Assembly: GCF_020524005.1 (NCBI RefSeq)
Contig: NZ_JAIVKK010000003.1
Span: 372,001-436,000, forward strand
DNA length: 64,000 bases
Source of the DNA: Microbulbifer aggregans
GTDB lineage: Bacteria; Pseudomonadota; Gammaproteobacteria; Pseudomonadales; Cellvibrionaceae
Direction: 5' to 3'
Within the stretch, counting starts at the first letter, position 1. Each line of letters begins with the position of its first letter. Below are positions 19,483 through 28,314 of the stretch, in pieces. The translations under genes and the position numbers were made by a program. Under the pieces are notes generated by a model that saw only the letters and a list, made by a program, of their open reading frames with translations, was not told the DNA's origin and ran no database searches.

Positions 19483-20868
19483 ATGCCATCCAAACGCCCC
19501 CCGTTCCGCACTGCCACCAGCAGCCGTAAACCCGTGCCACCAAAGCGCGGCGGTAAACCGTCCACGAGCACGCCGACGGTCACCATCGACGCCCTCAGCC
19601 ACGAAGTGCGCGGTATCGCGCGGCTACAGGGCAAGACCCTGTTTGTGGATAACGCCCTGCCCGGGGAGACCGTCAAGGTCCGCTACCTGGCCAACCGCGC
19701 CAAGTTCGACGACGCCGTGGCCACAGAGATCCTGGAAAGCGCGCCGGAACGGCAGGAGCCGCCCTGCCCGCACTTCGAACTCTGTGGCGGCTGCGCCCTG
19801 CAACATATGCAGCCAGACGCGCAGATCGCCGCCAAGGAAAAAATCCTGCTGGACCAGCTGCAGCGCTTTGCCAATGCCAGCCCGGAGGAAGTCCTACCGC
19901 CGCTGACCGCAGACAGCTTCGGCTACCGCCGCAAGGCCCGCATCGGCGTGCGCTTCGGTCGAGAAAAAGGCCGTCGTGGACAGTTACTGTTTGGCTTCCG
20001 GGAAAAGCGTTCCAACGACCTCACCGATATCCAGCAATGCCCGGTGATGCCCGCCGAATTTTCCGCGCAGATACCGCAGCTGCGGCAATTGCTCGAAGAC
20101 TGTGACCAGGGCCGGCATATCTCCCATATCGAGGTAGCCATAGGCGAAGACACCGTCGCACTGGTGGTACGCCACCTGCAGCCACTGCCGGAGCAGGACC
20201 TCGCCCGGCTGATTCAGTTCGTGCGTGAACGCAACTGGCACCTCTACCTGCAGGCAGAAGACACCGCCGAGAAAATCTACCCGGCAGACGGCCCCGCGCG
20301 CCTGCAATACCAGCTGCCCGAGTTCGACCTCACCCTGCAGTTCCACCCGCAGGACTTCGTACAGGTGAACTTCGACATCAACCGCCAGATGGTGCACCGC
20401 GCGGTCGAACTGCTGGAAGTACAGCCAGAAGATCGCGTACTCGACCTCTTCTGCGGCCTCGGCAACTTCACCCTGCCGCTGGCCAAGCGCGCAAAGGAAG
20501 TCATTGGTGTCGAGGGCGCCACCGAGCTGACCGCGCGCGCGCGGGAAAACGCCGAACTCAACCAGATCGAAAACGTACGCTTCCAGGGCGCCGACCTCAC
20601 CGCAGACTTCTCCAACAGCCCCTGGGCCCGCGGCGGCTTCGACAAAGTGCTGCTGGACCCGCCCCGCACCGGCGCGCTGGAAGTGGTGCGCAACATCGCC
20701 CGCTTCAACCCCCAGCGCATCGTCTACGTGTCCTGCAACCCGGCTACCCTGGCGCGGGACACCGCGGAACTTATCCAGCGCGGCTATCGTCTAAGCAAAG
20801 CAGGAGTGATGGATATGTTCCCCCACACTACCCATGTGGAATCCATCGCCCTGTTTGAACGCGGGTAA
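19483..20868 (+). CDS. rlmD: 23S rRNA (uracil-1939-C5)-methyltransferase RlmD
   Basis: RlmD (RumA) uses SAM to methylate U1939 of 23S rRNA. The 461-residue protein starts with a basic, low-complexity tail of about 30 residues. A TRAM RNA-binding domain (about 30-90) follows, then the iron-sulfur cysteine cluster (CPHFELCGGC), then the SAM domain with VLDLFCGLGNFTLPLA and the catalytic region LDPPRTGALEVV and YVSCNPATLARD, where the Cys is the nucleophile. The next downstream feature is the tmRNA gene, on the same strand. Confidence 0.95.
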   Translation: MPSKRPPFRTATSSRKPVPPKRGGKPSTSTPTVTIDALSHEVRGIARLQGKTLFVDNALPGETVKVRYLANRAKFDDAVATEILESAPERQEPPCPHFELCGGCALQHMQPDAQIAAKEKILLDQLQRFANASPEEVLPPLTADSFGYRRKARIGVRFGREKGRRGQLLFGFREKRSNDLTDIQQCPVMPAEFSAQIPQLRQLLEDCDQGRHISHIEVAIGEDTVALVVRHLQPLPEQDLARLIQFVRERNWHLYLQAEDTAEKIYPADGPARLQYQLPEFDLTLQFHPQDFVQVNFDINRQMVHRAVELLEVQPEDRVLDLFCGLGNFTLPLAKRAKEVIGVEGATELTARARENAELNQIENVRFQGADLTADFSNSPWARGGFDKVLLDPPRTGALEVVRNIARFNPQRIVYVSCNPATLARDTAELIQRGYRLSKAGVMDMFPHTTHVESIALFERG

Positions 20869-20988
20869 CCAAAGGGTCATAAATTTGTACCGCCACCCTA
20901 TGGTGGCCACAGACCTTGAGGTATACTCCGCGTCACGCAAATGCGTTTCAGTGACCAGCTTGCAGACACTGCTCGCTGCGCCGATTCT

Positions 20989-21378
20989 GGGGATGACTTG
21001 GATTCGACGTTGGTTGCGAAACCATGGGTGCATGCCGTGAGGGTAGCGAATCACGTAAATCCAAAGCTGCATTTTATTAGTTGCCAACGACGACAACTAC
21101 GGTGCCCAACTGGCTGCGTAAGCAGCCCGTGAAGCACTAACTAAGGGTTCGCCCCTTAGCGGCCTTCAGCAAGGTTCCAGTACCGCGCTGCTGGCTGTCA
21201 TACAGAACTGGATCGTCCTGAAGCGTGCCTGACGTGGATGGCCTAAAACTTTTTCAGGCTCGCTCTTAACGTCCTGCCCGCTGGGCTGTAAAGAGCTAAA
21301 TCAATAGGCGGATCTAAGCATGTAGAGCCTCTGGCAGAGTGCTGACGGACGCGGGTTCGACTCCCGCCATCTCCACCA
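20989..21378 (+). ncRNA. ssrA: Transfer-messenger RNA (tmRNA, SsrA)
   Basis: The 5' end GGGGATGACTTGGATTCGACG and the 3' end GGTTCGACTCCCGCCATCTCCACCA form the tRNA-like domain, with the CCA encoded at 21376-21378. The tag frame starts with a GCC resume codon at 21083 and reads ANDDNYGAQLAA before TAA (21119-21121). The tag ends in the hydrophobic LAA recognised by ClpXP. tmRNA rescues stalled ribosomes together with SmpB (17382-17861). TATACT near 20920 is a plausible -10 element for its promoter. A terminator follows at 21381-21420. Confidence 0.97.
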
Positions 21379-21380
21379 AA

Positions 21381-21420
21381 TTAAAAAGGCCCGTTACCGC
21401 AAGGTAACGGGCCTTTTTAA
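21381..21420 (+). terminator. Intrinsic terminator of ssrA
   Basis: A 16-base perfect stem (AAAAAGGCCCGTTACC and its complement) encloses the tetraloop GCAA and runs into T's right after the tmRNA CCA end. Confidence 0.95.
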
Positions 21421-21739
21421 TTTGGCGAGCTGTCGCGAGCGGAATGCTACAGCGCCGGGTTCGATCGATGCGCGCATGCGCATCAAGACAGCCGCAGGCT
21501 GCCCCGCAGGGGTGAGGAGCGCAGCGACGAATCACTCCCGCCATCACGGGCTGACAGAGCCCAACTACATTCTCTGACGAAGTTACTCGCAAAAGCAGCA
21601 GGCACACTAGGAAAAATTGCCCAGCCTTGCCTAACTTTATATCTCTGCCATCACAGTTATCGTTCCAGCGTCAAAAGTTTACTCTGACTCCAATATTCAA
21701 ACGCTCAACAAGCGGAGAAATTCATCGACGGAGCAATAT
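21421..21739. other. Gap after ssrA with partial copy of the tmRNA 3' end
   Basis: No gene is seen in these 319 bases. The 12-base sequence ACTCCCGCCATC at 21534-21545 repeats the tmRNA 3' end (21360-21371), and GGGTTCGA near 21456 repeats its T-arm. This looks like the debris of an integration site, since tmRNA 3' ends are common island attachment sites. No integrase gene remains in the window. Confidence 0.45.
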
Positions 21740-23122
21740 TCAGCCAATTTTCGATATTATATCTTCATCCAGAAAGTTTAGCGCCGCATCAAGACTACCC
21801 TTTTCCTCCACAAGGTAGATGAGTTCAAGAACAGACTCCCTTACAATTCTTACAGCCATATCCATGCCTCCACCGTCTTCAAAATTCTTAAAGACTTTTT
21901 TAACGGACCCAGGTGCAGACTGGACATCCTTCTGGATAATCCCTTGATGCACAATGATACTCCGCAGGCTGTATAAACACTTAGCAAAACTAAAAGTAGT
22001 TTCTGGCTTTATTTTTTTCGCCAACAATGAAGAACAGCGCACGGCCAACCTATAATTCAACTCATCTTTCACACCGTGTAGCACGGAAGACTCTAAAGAA
22101 ATGGTTAAGTCGATAACTTTATCCTCAAAGTGCTTTCTCTGATAAGACATGTTATAACGCCTCACCGCAGTCTCTAGAGACGATAAACTGCCTTTCTCCT
22201 GAAGAATTTTAATTTTCCTGCACAATCCTTTAGCTGCACTAATCAAACTGTCGGTAATAACCAGCTTGCGCCCACCCCACGGCTCAGAGATTGACTCATC
22301 AATGATTCCACCACCTCCACCCATAAAACCGATATACCTGGGTAGATGCATGCACCCAGCGGCACCTACACTCCCATCCGCTAGGAGCCTTAAGGCTGTA
22401 ATGAATCCACCTGCTGAACTTTTTATTTCAGGCAATTCTTTAGTAAGGTCATTTACTTCACCACATAATGCGATTTTGGCATCACCCAGTGAATGAAGGT
22501 CGTGGAAGCGGCTCCAGCGTACAAGAGAATCCCAATATTCAAATGCCATATCGTCGTCGACCTTCTTCAAAGTCAGACGATCATCGATACAAATAGGAAA
22601 TTCTAAGGATTCAAAGGTGACATTGTGGATAGGTATAATAATGTCTTCAGTTATAACCTCTCCCGCCCAACTTTCCCTGTAATCTAGATAGTTTTTCGTT
22701 AATGCTTCCTCCTCAAACTCAACCACACCCGAGGAATCAAGAGCAGCGGCCACCGGAAAGCCTAGCTTTATAATCAGCCAACTTCTGGCCTGTTCAAATG
22801 TAGGGTTTTCTATAGCATTCCCATCACCGTCACTCATTTTCAGTGGAGGCATCACTTCTAGATCAAAATGTAGCTTAGCGCACCGCTCTAATTCTTGCGC
22901 ATATCCGGCAGCCCTCTGTTCATCTATGGCCGTCTGCACAGGAAGATTAAACTTCCTTGCCTTCCGCTCTTCGAAGGAAATTACGCTTTCACCTAATATT
23001 ATTCGAACCCTATCACGGTCAGATGGCGCGTCATTGGGAGGTTTTTTTTGCATCGCTTCGATTAAAGCCTTCGAATACTCTAAAAAGCTCGCTAGCAACT
23101 TATCTTCTATTTCATTACTCAA
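21740..23122 (-). CDS. HEPN (ApeA-like) domain protein of unknown function
   Basis: This 460-residue protein has no membrane segment. Its C-terminal part (about 330-450) has the shape of an Apea-like HEPN domain: a DLTISLESSVLHG helix, YRLAVRCSSLLAKKI, and the R-x4-H motif in LRSIIVHQG. HEPN domains are often ribonucleases in toxin-antitoxin or phage-defence systems; the catalytic role here is inferred from the motif alone. The N-terminal 300 residues are not recognised. Translation starts at TTG with GGGGA seven bases upstream. The gene is AT-richer than its neighbours and stands alone beside the tmRNA end, suggesting acquisition. Confidence 0.7.
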   Translation of the reverse strand: MSNEIEDKLLASFLEYSKALIEAMQKKPPNDAPSDRDRVRIILGESVISFEERKARKFNLPVQTAIDEQRAAGYAQELERCAKLHFDLEVMPPLKMSDGDGNAIENPTFEQARSWLIIKLGFPVAAALDSSGVVEFEEEALTKNYLDYRESWAGEVITEDIIIPIHNVTFESLEFPICIDDRLTLKKVDDDMAFEYWDSLVRWSRFHDLHSLGDAKIALCGEVNDLTKELPEIKSSAGGFITALRLLADGSVGAAGCMHLPRYIGFMGGGGGIIDESISEPWGGRKLVITDSLISAAKGLCRKIKILQEKGSLSSLETAVRRYNMSYQRKHFEDKVIDLTISLESSVLHGVKDELNYRLAVRCSSLLAKKIKPETTFSFAKCLYSLRSIIVHQGIIQKDVQSAPGSVKKVFKNFEDGGGMDMAVRIVRESVLELIYLVEEKGSLDAALNFLDEDIISKIG

Positions 23123-23652
23123 TACACTATCCCCGCGCTACCCTTTTTCTCCATAGCTTTCGTGTACGAGGCCGCGCATCAACATCCCTGCAGCCCTATG
23201 CGACTTTCGTTCTTCAGGATCCTCGCTAGATTACTCCCCTCAGGTCGAACACTATATAAATCACAGCCTCATCTAGGGTAGGAGCAACGCCTCACGGCAT
23301 TAATTAAATTTTGATCGCCCAGCCCCACAATTCATCGAAATTGTTCCGTTCAGACCTACCCTGATAACCCATGCTAATCGCAAGCTCGATATGAGTCACC
23401 AGCACCATTCATTGGAACTCAGACTCACGCTAATCTCGCCATTACAGATCGCCTAGTGACTCAGATGAATCTATATACTCCTGTAAGTATCTAATCTAGG
23501 AGTCGCCGGCGAAGATACCATGTTACCCCGCTGGGCATTCAGACAGATGCCTCAACAGAAAAGGAACGGTCGTTGTTCACAGAGCCCAAAATCTTCGAAC
23601 GCAAAACGTGGATTCATTTAGCACGTACTGTTTCCGCTTAATTCAGCTGCCA
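23123..23652. other. 530-base gap, no gene seen
   Basis: This intergenic stretch has mixed base composition. The only frames are short (33 codons from an ATG at about 23520) and lack a ribosome site. It holds the promoter of the HEPN gene on the left and lies downstream of the LysR gene on the right. Confidence 0.5.
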
Positions 23653-24576
23653 CTAACTCCCAAATTCATCCCGCTGCTCAACCAGAAAATCAATCAAAGC
23701 CCGAATCTTCGACGGCATCTGCGCTCTCGAAGGCACATACAAAAAGAACCCCGGAAAAGGCCTGCACCAGCTTTCCAGCACCCGTACCAGCGAACCATCG
23801 GCAAGATACTGCTGTACACAAAGATCCAAGTGCTGCACCAGCCCCACACCATGTATGGCAGCACGCAGCATACTTTCGTCATCATTGAACACCCCATTGC
23901 CCTTCGGCTCGAAAACCAGTGTGCGCCTGTCAGTATCGGGCGACGTGAAGGACCAGCGGTCGATGACACCACTGGAAGTAAAACGAAAAGCGAGACAGTT
24001 GTGCTGCAGCAAGTCATCGGGCGTTTCTGGAGTGCCGTGCTTGGCGAAATACTCCGGGGAGCCGACGATCGCCATCGACATCGGCGGTGTTACCGGCACA
24101 GCCACCATATGCTCCGCGAGACTTTCCCCCAGGCGAATACCTGCGTCCATGCCACTGGAAATGATATTGGAAAGGCCATCATCCAGGACCAATTCCAACT
24201 TTAACTTGGGGTAGCGCGCCAGGAAGGTTTCCATCTTTGGCTCCAGCAATAACCTGGCTGCCACCCGCGACGTATTGATCCGTATTACCCCGGACGGCTC
24301 TGCCTGCGACTCCCCCACCTCAGCGACAGCCCGGTCGACAGACTCGATGGCCGGGGTGAGAACGTCAAACAGTCGCTGCCCTTCTTCGGTAAGCGACATG
24401 CTGCGCGTACTGCGATTCAGCAGCCGCACATTCAGCTGCTGCTCCAGCGATTTCAGGTGCTGCGACAGGGCTGCGCGTGATACCTCCCCCTCCTCCGCCG
24501 CCTTAGTAATGCTGCTGTGACGCGCTATACGAACAAACCACACTAGAGACGGATACAGCGAGGGATCGATGGCCAT
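23653..24576 (-). CDS. LysR-family transcriptional regulator
   Basis: This is a 307-residue regulator. The N-terminal winged helix (about residues 8-65) has ITKAAEEGEVSRAALSQHLK and LEQQLNVRLLNRSTRSMSLT. The rest is the periplasmic-binding-like effector domain (from about 90: IRINTSRVAARLLLEPKMET and ASLxxG-type strands). It resembles the CrgA/PtxR-type LysR group. It is divergent from two alpha/beta hydrolase genes, which are its probable targets. The palindrome TGTTAA-N7-TTAACA (24579-24597) lies directly before its start and fits the T-N11-A pattern of LysR sites, so it may also control itself. Confidence 0.93.
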   Translation of the reverse strand: MAIDPSLYPSLVWFVRIARHSSITKAAEEGEVSRAALSQHLKSLEQQLNVRLLNRSTRSMSLTEEGQRLFDVLTPAIESVDRAVAEVGESQAEPSGVIRINTSRVAARLLLEPKMETFLARYPKLKLELVLDDGLSNIISSGMDAGIRLGESLAEHMVAVPVTPPMSMAIVGSPEYFAKHGTPETPDDLLQHNCLAFRFTSSGVIDRWSFTSPDTDRRTLVFEPKGNGVFNDDESMLRAAIHGVGLVQHLDLCVQQYLADGSLVRVLESWCRPFPGFFLYVPSRAQMPSKIRALIDFLVEQRDEFGS

Positions 24577-24578
24577 AT

Positions 24579-24597
24579 TGTTAACCTGTACTTAACA
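24579..24597. promoter_or_regulatory. Candidate LysR operator
   Basis: TGTTAA, seven bases, TTAACA is a perfect dyad with the LysR-type T-N11-A arrangement. It is two bases upstream of the LysR gene start, in the divergent region shared with the first hydrolase gene. Confidence 0.5.
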
Positions 24598-24700
24598 CTG
24601 ATTTAATTTTTAGCACGTTTTTCCGAATAAGGCCCGCCATTAATATTTCCCCGGTCTGAGCACAGCGGCTCAGAAAATTACTGAGACCGAAGCTACCAAC

Positions 24701-25648
24701 ATGAAGGGCACCGTCATGAAAAGCACCAGCATGAAAAGCATCAGCATCAAGAACCTCAATGGCCAGGGCGTCACTATCGCTGCCAACGTGTACTTCCCTG
24801 CCGACTTTGATGAAAGCCAGCAGTACGCCGCAGTCGTGGTATCCCACCCGGGCGGTGGTGTTAAGGAACAGACTGCGGGCCTTTATGCCGAGCGACTGGC
24901 AGAGCGCGGCCTGGTCACGGTTGCTTACGACGCTTCTTACCAGGGAGCGAGCACCGGTACCCCGCGTCAGCTGGAGAACCCCTACATCCGCACTGAGGAT
25001 GTCAGCGCGGTGATCGACTACCTGACCACATTGTCATACGTCGACAACAACCGCATCGGCGCCATGGGTGTCTGTGCTGGCGGCGGCTATTCCGCCAATG
25101 CCGCGATCACCGACCGCCGTATCAAATCCCTCGCCACCGTCAGCGCGGTAAACATCGGCCAGATGTTCCGCAATGGCTGGGAGAACAACGTCAAGGATGC
25201 CGACGCACTGCCGTATGTTGTGGCGGGCTCCGAAGCGCGCACCAGCGACGCCAACAGCGATGAACTGGGCACCCTGCCCCTGGCCCCGATGAAGGAAGAG
25301 GATGCGCCCAATGAAGAGCTGCGCCAGGCCTGGGAGTACTACCACACCGATCGCTGCCAGCACCCGAATGCACCCGGCTTTATGACCGCTCGCAGCCTGA
25401 ACCAGATCATCACCTATGACGCCTACAACCTGGCGGAGGCCTTCCTGACGCAACCGGTGCTGACCGTTGCCGGCGACCAGGCGGGAAGCAAATGGATGAG
25501 TGATGACCTGATCGCCCGCGCAGCCAGCAGCGACAAGACCATGCATGTTGTGAAAGGCGCGAACCACATGTCGCTGTACGACGTGCCCGAGTATGTGGAC
25601 GAAGCAGTATCCGTACTGACTCCGTTCTTTGCGCGCACGCTGAAGTAA
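24701..25648 (+). CDS. Alpha/beta hydrolase with Cys nucleophile (dienelactone-hydrolase-like), first copy
   Basis: This 315-residue alpha/beta hydrolase has no clear signal peptide. The nucleophile elbow reads GVCAGGGYS, so the nucleophile is Cys as in dienelactone hydrolases rather than Ser. The oxyanion region is VVSHPGGGVKEQ, the acid is probably in AGDQAGSKW, and the histidine is in KGANHMSLYD. The family is close to YcjY-like hydrolases of unknown substrate. Several in-frame ATGs exist (24701, 24716, 24731); conserved sequence begins near the third. It is divergent from the LysR gene and followed by a paralogue. Confidence 0.85.
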   Translation: MKGTVMKSTSMKSISIKNLNGQGVTIAANVYFPADFDESQQYAAVVVSHPGGGVKEQTAGLYAERLAERGLVTVAYDASYQGASTGTPRQLENPYIRTEDVSAVIDYLTTLSYVDNNRIGAMGVCAGGGYSANAAITDRRIKSLATVSAVNIGQMFRNGWENNVKDADALPYVVAGSEARTSDANSDELGTLPLAPMKEEDAPNEELRQAWEYYHTDRCQHPNAPGFMTARSLNQIITYDAYNLAEAFLTQPVLTVAGDQAGSKWMSDDLIARAASSDKTMHVVKGANHMSLYDVPEYVDEAVSVLTPFFARTLK

Positions 25649-25719
25649 CTGAGTTCAAAGGCAATAAATTTCGGGGCACATTCTGTGTGTGCCCCGATAA
25701 AAAATTCGAGGTGATGTAA

Positions 25720-26673
25720 ATGAGTAAGGTAAACATCCAACACGTGAAGTATCAAAACCTGGGATGGCAGTCAGCGGCTGATCTCTACCTGCCACCAGAT
25801 TTTGATGAAACGAAACAATATCCGGCCATTGTCAGCACGCATCCGATCGGAAGCTGCAAGGAGCAAACCTCCGGCAATATCTATGCGAAAGCACTGGCGG
25901 AAGCGGGATTTATTGCCCTGGCGTTTGATGCCAGCTTTCAGGGCGAAAGTGGCGGTTCACCGAGATTTATCGAGGCCCCGTCGATTCGCACATCCGATAT
26001 CCGCTTTGCGATCGATTACCTGGTGACTCTGCCCTATGTGGATCCAGAGCGTATCGGCGCCATCGGGGTTTGCGGCGGAGGCGGCTACACGATTCACGCG
26101 GCGATTACCGATCACCGTAACAAGGCGCTGACCTCCATTACCGGCGTGAACTTTGGGCGTCTGATTCGCGAAGGGTTTAGTGAATTCGATCCGGTGTCTG
26201 CCCTGCAGGCGATGGGCAAGCAGCGCACCGCCGAAGCACAGGGTGCAGAGCGCCACGTGATTGACTACCTGCCAGCTTCGGTAGAAGAAGGCAGGGCGAA
26301 TGGCATCACCGACAGGGATGTGCTGGAAGCAACGGATTACTACAAGACCACGCGCGGCCAAAAGCCGAACGGGGCGACCTCTGGCCTGTTTTCATTTAAC
26401 AGCGCCGCCATGGGCTGGGATGCATTCCTCAACGCGGAAAGCCTGTTAACGCAGCCGCTGCTTGTAGTCACCGGTGATAAGCCCGGTGCTTTCGGTGCCT
26501 ATCGGGATAGCTGGGAAATCTTCGGACGCGCCGGTTCGAAAGACAAGCAGATCTTCGTGGCGGAGGGCTACTCCCATTACGACCTTTACGACCTTTACGA
26601 CCTTTACGACCAGCCTGAGCCTGTGGAACTGGCTATGGCCGAGATACTGCCCTTCTTCCAGCGGCACCTCTAA
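25720..26673 (+). CDS. Alpha/beta hydrolase with Cys nucleophile, second copy
   Basis: This is a 317-residue paralogue of the 24701 gene (shared THPIGSCKEQTSG, FDASFQGESGG, IGAIGVCGGGGY). The nucleophile is again Cys, in GVCGGGGY. The final histidine region carries a tandem repeat: YDLYDLYDLYD, encoded by the 9-base unit GACCTTTAC repeated at about 26581-26607; the first copy has YDVPEY in this place. The repeat may vary in number by slippage, next to the catalytic His. A stem (25672-25696) lies in the gap between the two hydrolase genes, and a terminator follows the gene. Confidence 0.85.
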   Translation: MSKVNIQHVKYQNLGWQSAADLYLPPDFDETKQYPAIVSTHPIGSCKEQTSGNIYAKALAEAGFIALAFDASFQGESGGSPRFIEAPSIRTSDIRFAIDYLVTLPYVDPERIGAIGVCGGGGYTIHAAITDHRNKALTSITGVNFGRLIREGFSEFDPVSALQAMGKQRTAEAQGAERHVIDYLPASVEEGRANGITDRDVLEATDYYKTTRGQKPNGATSGLFSFNSAAMGWDAFLNAESLLTQPLLVVTGDKPGAFGAYRDSWEIFGRAGSKDKQIFVAEGYSHYDLYDLYDLYDQPEPVELAMAEILPFFQRHL

Positions 26674-26751
26674 TCCCGAGCACCGCCTTGAAGTGAGTCG
26701 GGCTCACCGCGAGCAGGCAGCATAACTTATCCACAGCCTTCAATAGCCTCC

Positions 26752-26784
26752 GGCGCCCTCCTCAGTTTAGGAGCGGCGCCTTTT
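26752..26784 (+). terminator. Terminator after the second hydrolase
   Basis: GGCGCC plus CTCCT pairs with AGGAG plus GGCGCC (one bulged C) and is followed by TTTTAT. Confidence 0.75.
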
Positions 26785-26927
26785 ATGTAACACCGGATGT
26801 AACACTAACCGGGGTATAACACCCGAAGTACCCGCCGCATAAGGCCTGCGAACACGGGTTCGATCAGTTCAAGGCTGAAAGCTAACTCCTTTTCCCCCTC
26901 GTGTACCGGTGTCTGCCCTAGTGACTT

Positions 26928-27245
26928 CTACTGCTCTTGTTGCCACGGTTTGCGAGCAAGCAAGACCACCAGCGCAACAGCGGCAAAGAGCCACCACAGG
27001 TAGCGAACCACAAGCTGGTAGAACGGCTCGCCGAGCACGCCATTCTCGTCGGCAAGCAATACGGTGTATTGCACCCCTTCGGGAAAGCCGCTGAGGTAAT
27101 TTTCCAAAGAGGGGGAAAAGCGGAAAATCAGAAAGCTCGCCGGATCATCGGGCAGCATGATGATCGCGGTAAACAGCTTTAGCAGTAGCAATAGCACGGT
27201 GATGACCAACAGGGCCAGCGGTAGCTTAAGGTTTGTTAAGGCCAT
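26928..27245 (-). CDS. Small membrane protein, two transmembrane segments, unknown
   Basis: This 105-residue protein has a hydrophobic helix near the N-terminus (LALLVITVLLLLLKLFTAII) and a second near the C-terminus (YLWWLFAAVALVVLLA), with about 45 residues between them, probably in the periplasm. I do not recognise a family. Its ATG lies inside the last codons of the amidase gene upstream (20-base overlap), so the two are co-translated. That pairing could mean a holin-like or immunity-like partner for the amidase. Confidence 0.65.
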   Translation of the reverse strand: MALTNLKLPLALLVITVLLLLLKLFTAIIMLPDDPASFLIFRFSPSLENYLSGFPEGVQYTVLLADENGVLGEPFYQLVVRYLWWLFAAVALVVLLARKPWQQEQ

Positions 27246-27786
27246 GCTTGTTCCTCATCCTGTTGAGCTTGTCCATTATCAAGTTTCCCGGGCAGGTGTA
27301 CCCCATCCCGGGGAGATACTCCTTATGGCCACCGAGTTTCCTTACCTTCGTGAAATGCCCTCGCAACGTCTTGGTTAGCCTGTTGGCCGCGGAGATATGC
27401 GAATTGGATAAAGTGTCATCAAAGTCCCACCACTGCTCATTGAAATCCCCCATTAGCAAGATGCCGATTTTGCCGGTGTTGGCGCCGGAGACATGTGAGC
27501 CTTTGTGGTAGATCTTCCGCCCTTCATAAATGGTCCCATTCGGGTGTATCAGGTAGTGGTAACCTACATCGTCCCAGCCGCGATCCTGAATATGCTTAGC
27601 TTCAATCGCCCTAGGGTCTTTCTCGCCAGAGTTTCCCGAGTGGTGCAAGACAATACTGTCGAAGTCCCAATCGGAGACCAGCTGACTGACCTTTGGAATC
27701 TTCAAGCCCCATTGGGAGCGCTCAACCACACTATGCTTTTTATTGATCGCATTCCTGGTCTGCATCTCCTTAGATGTTGGAGACAT
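27226..27786 (-). CDS. PGRP/amidase_2-type N-acetylmuramoyl-L-alanine amidase
   Basis: This is a 186-residue zinc amidase of the T7-lysozyme/PGRP fold that would cut between muramic acid and L-alanine of peptidoglycan. Zinc and catalytic features are VLHHSGNSG (first His), YHYLIHPNGTIYEGR (conserved Tyr), and the closing GGHKEY and TCPGNLI (His and Cys). There is no signal peptide, so it depends on another route to reach the wall, as phage endolysins or secreted effectors do. The start ATG has AAGGA six bases upstream. A two-helix membrane protein gene overlaps its 3' end. Confidence 0.88.
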   Translation of the reverse strand: MSPTSKEMQTRNAINKKHSVVERSQWGLKIPKVSQLVSDWDFDSIVLHHSGNSGEKDPRAIEAKHIQDRGWDDVGYHYLIHPNGTIYEGRKIYHKGSHVSGANTGKIGILLMGDFNEQWWDFDDTLSNSHISAANRLTKTLRGHFTKVRKLGGHKEYLPGMGYTCPGNLIMDKLNRMRNKHGLNKP

Positions 27787-28314
27787 AAAATTTCCTTATT
27801 TAAGCGATTTTTTTTTGCACTATCGTCACAACTGAGCTTTTCAGTACCCGATTCGGAACCGCGCTATTTTATACACATATTCATACCCTTTTCAGCGCCG
27901 CACCGCCCAACGTCAATGTTTCCAGAACTCTCGACGATCAGTAATCTCACACTTTTCAAGATCTAACAGTCGTCAGAGAATGGCTACGCCAAGCAACGCC
28001 ATGTTTGACCTACGCGTAGGTTAAACAGCTCGGTTAAAAGATATTCCTGCCAAAACTTTACTCTGCCCCAACTTTCTCTAACAGAATTTTCGAAGCAATA
28101 GGCGGGAACTTCAACAGACCTGTATATCCAATCTTCACAACCAATGAAAGATATCTACTCTTAAATTAATTATTCGTTGCAAGCTCAGGAAAGTACAAAA
28201 AATCTGAAATATGTGCAGGCAACAGCAAACAGATTCCCCGGACAAAGTCAGCCAATAGCGCGTGACGTTGCTTTTTTCCGATCTAGCTACAGAAACCACA
28301 GGAGCCCAATCGCG
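27787..28314. other. Divergent intergenic region with a 22-base palindrome
   Basis: No gene is seen. At 28004-28025 the sequence TTTGACCTACGCGTAGGTTAAA is a near-perfect palindrome, perfect over its central 14 bases. It lies about 290 bases before the sulfatase start and about 220 before the amidase start, and may be an operator. An open frame continues upstream of the sulfatase start to 28177 but lacks a ribosome site. Confidence 0.5.

Noticed and set aside
18363..19529. 388-codon plus-strand frame overlapping the second NSS transporter
   Set aside because: It is rich in Arg, Pro and His as out-of-frame GC-rich sequence is, and runs through the transporter gene in another frame.
23520..23621. 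33-codon frame in the gap left of the LysR gene
   Set aside because: It has no ribosome site, odd composition and no neighbour that would give it a role.
25672..25696. Hairpin between the two hydrolases considered as a terminator
   Set aside because: The stem is perfect but is followed by A's, not T's, in the gene direction. It may be a processing or stability stem instead.
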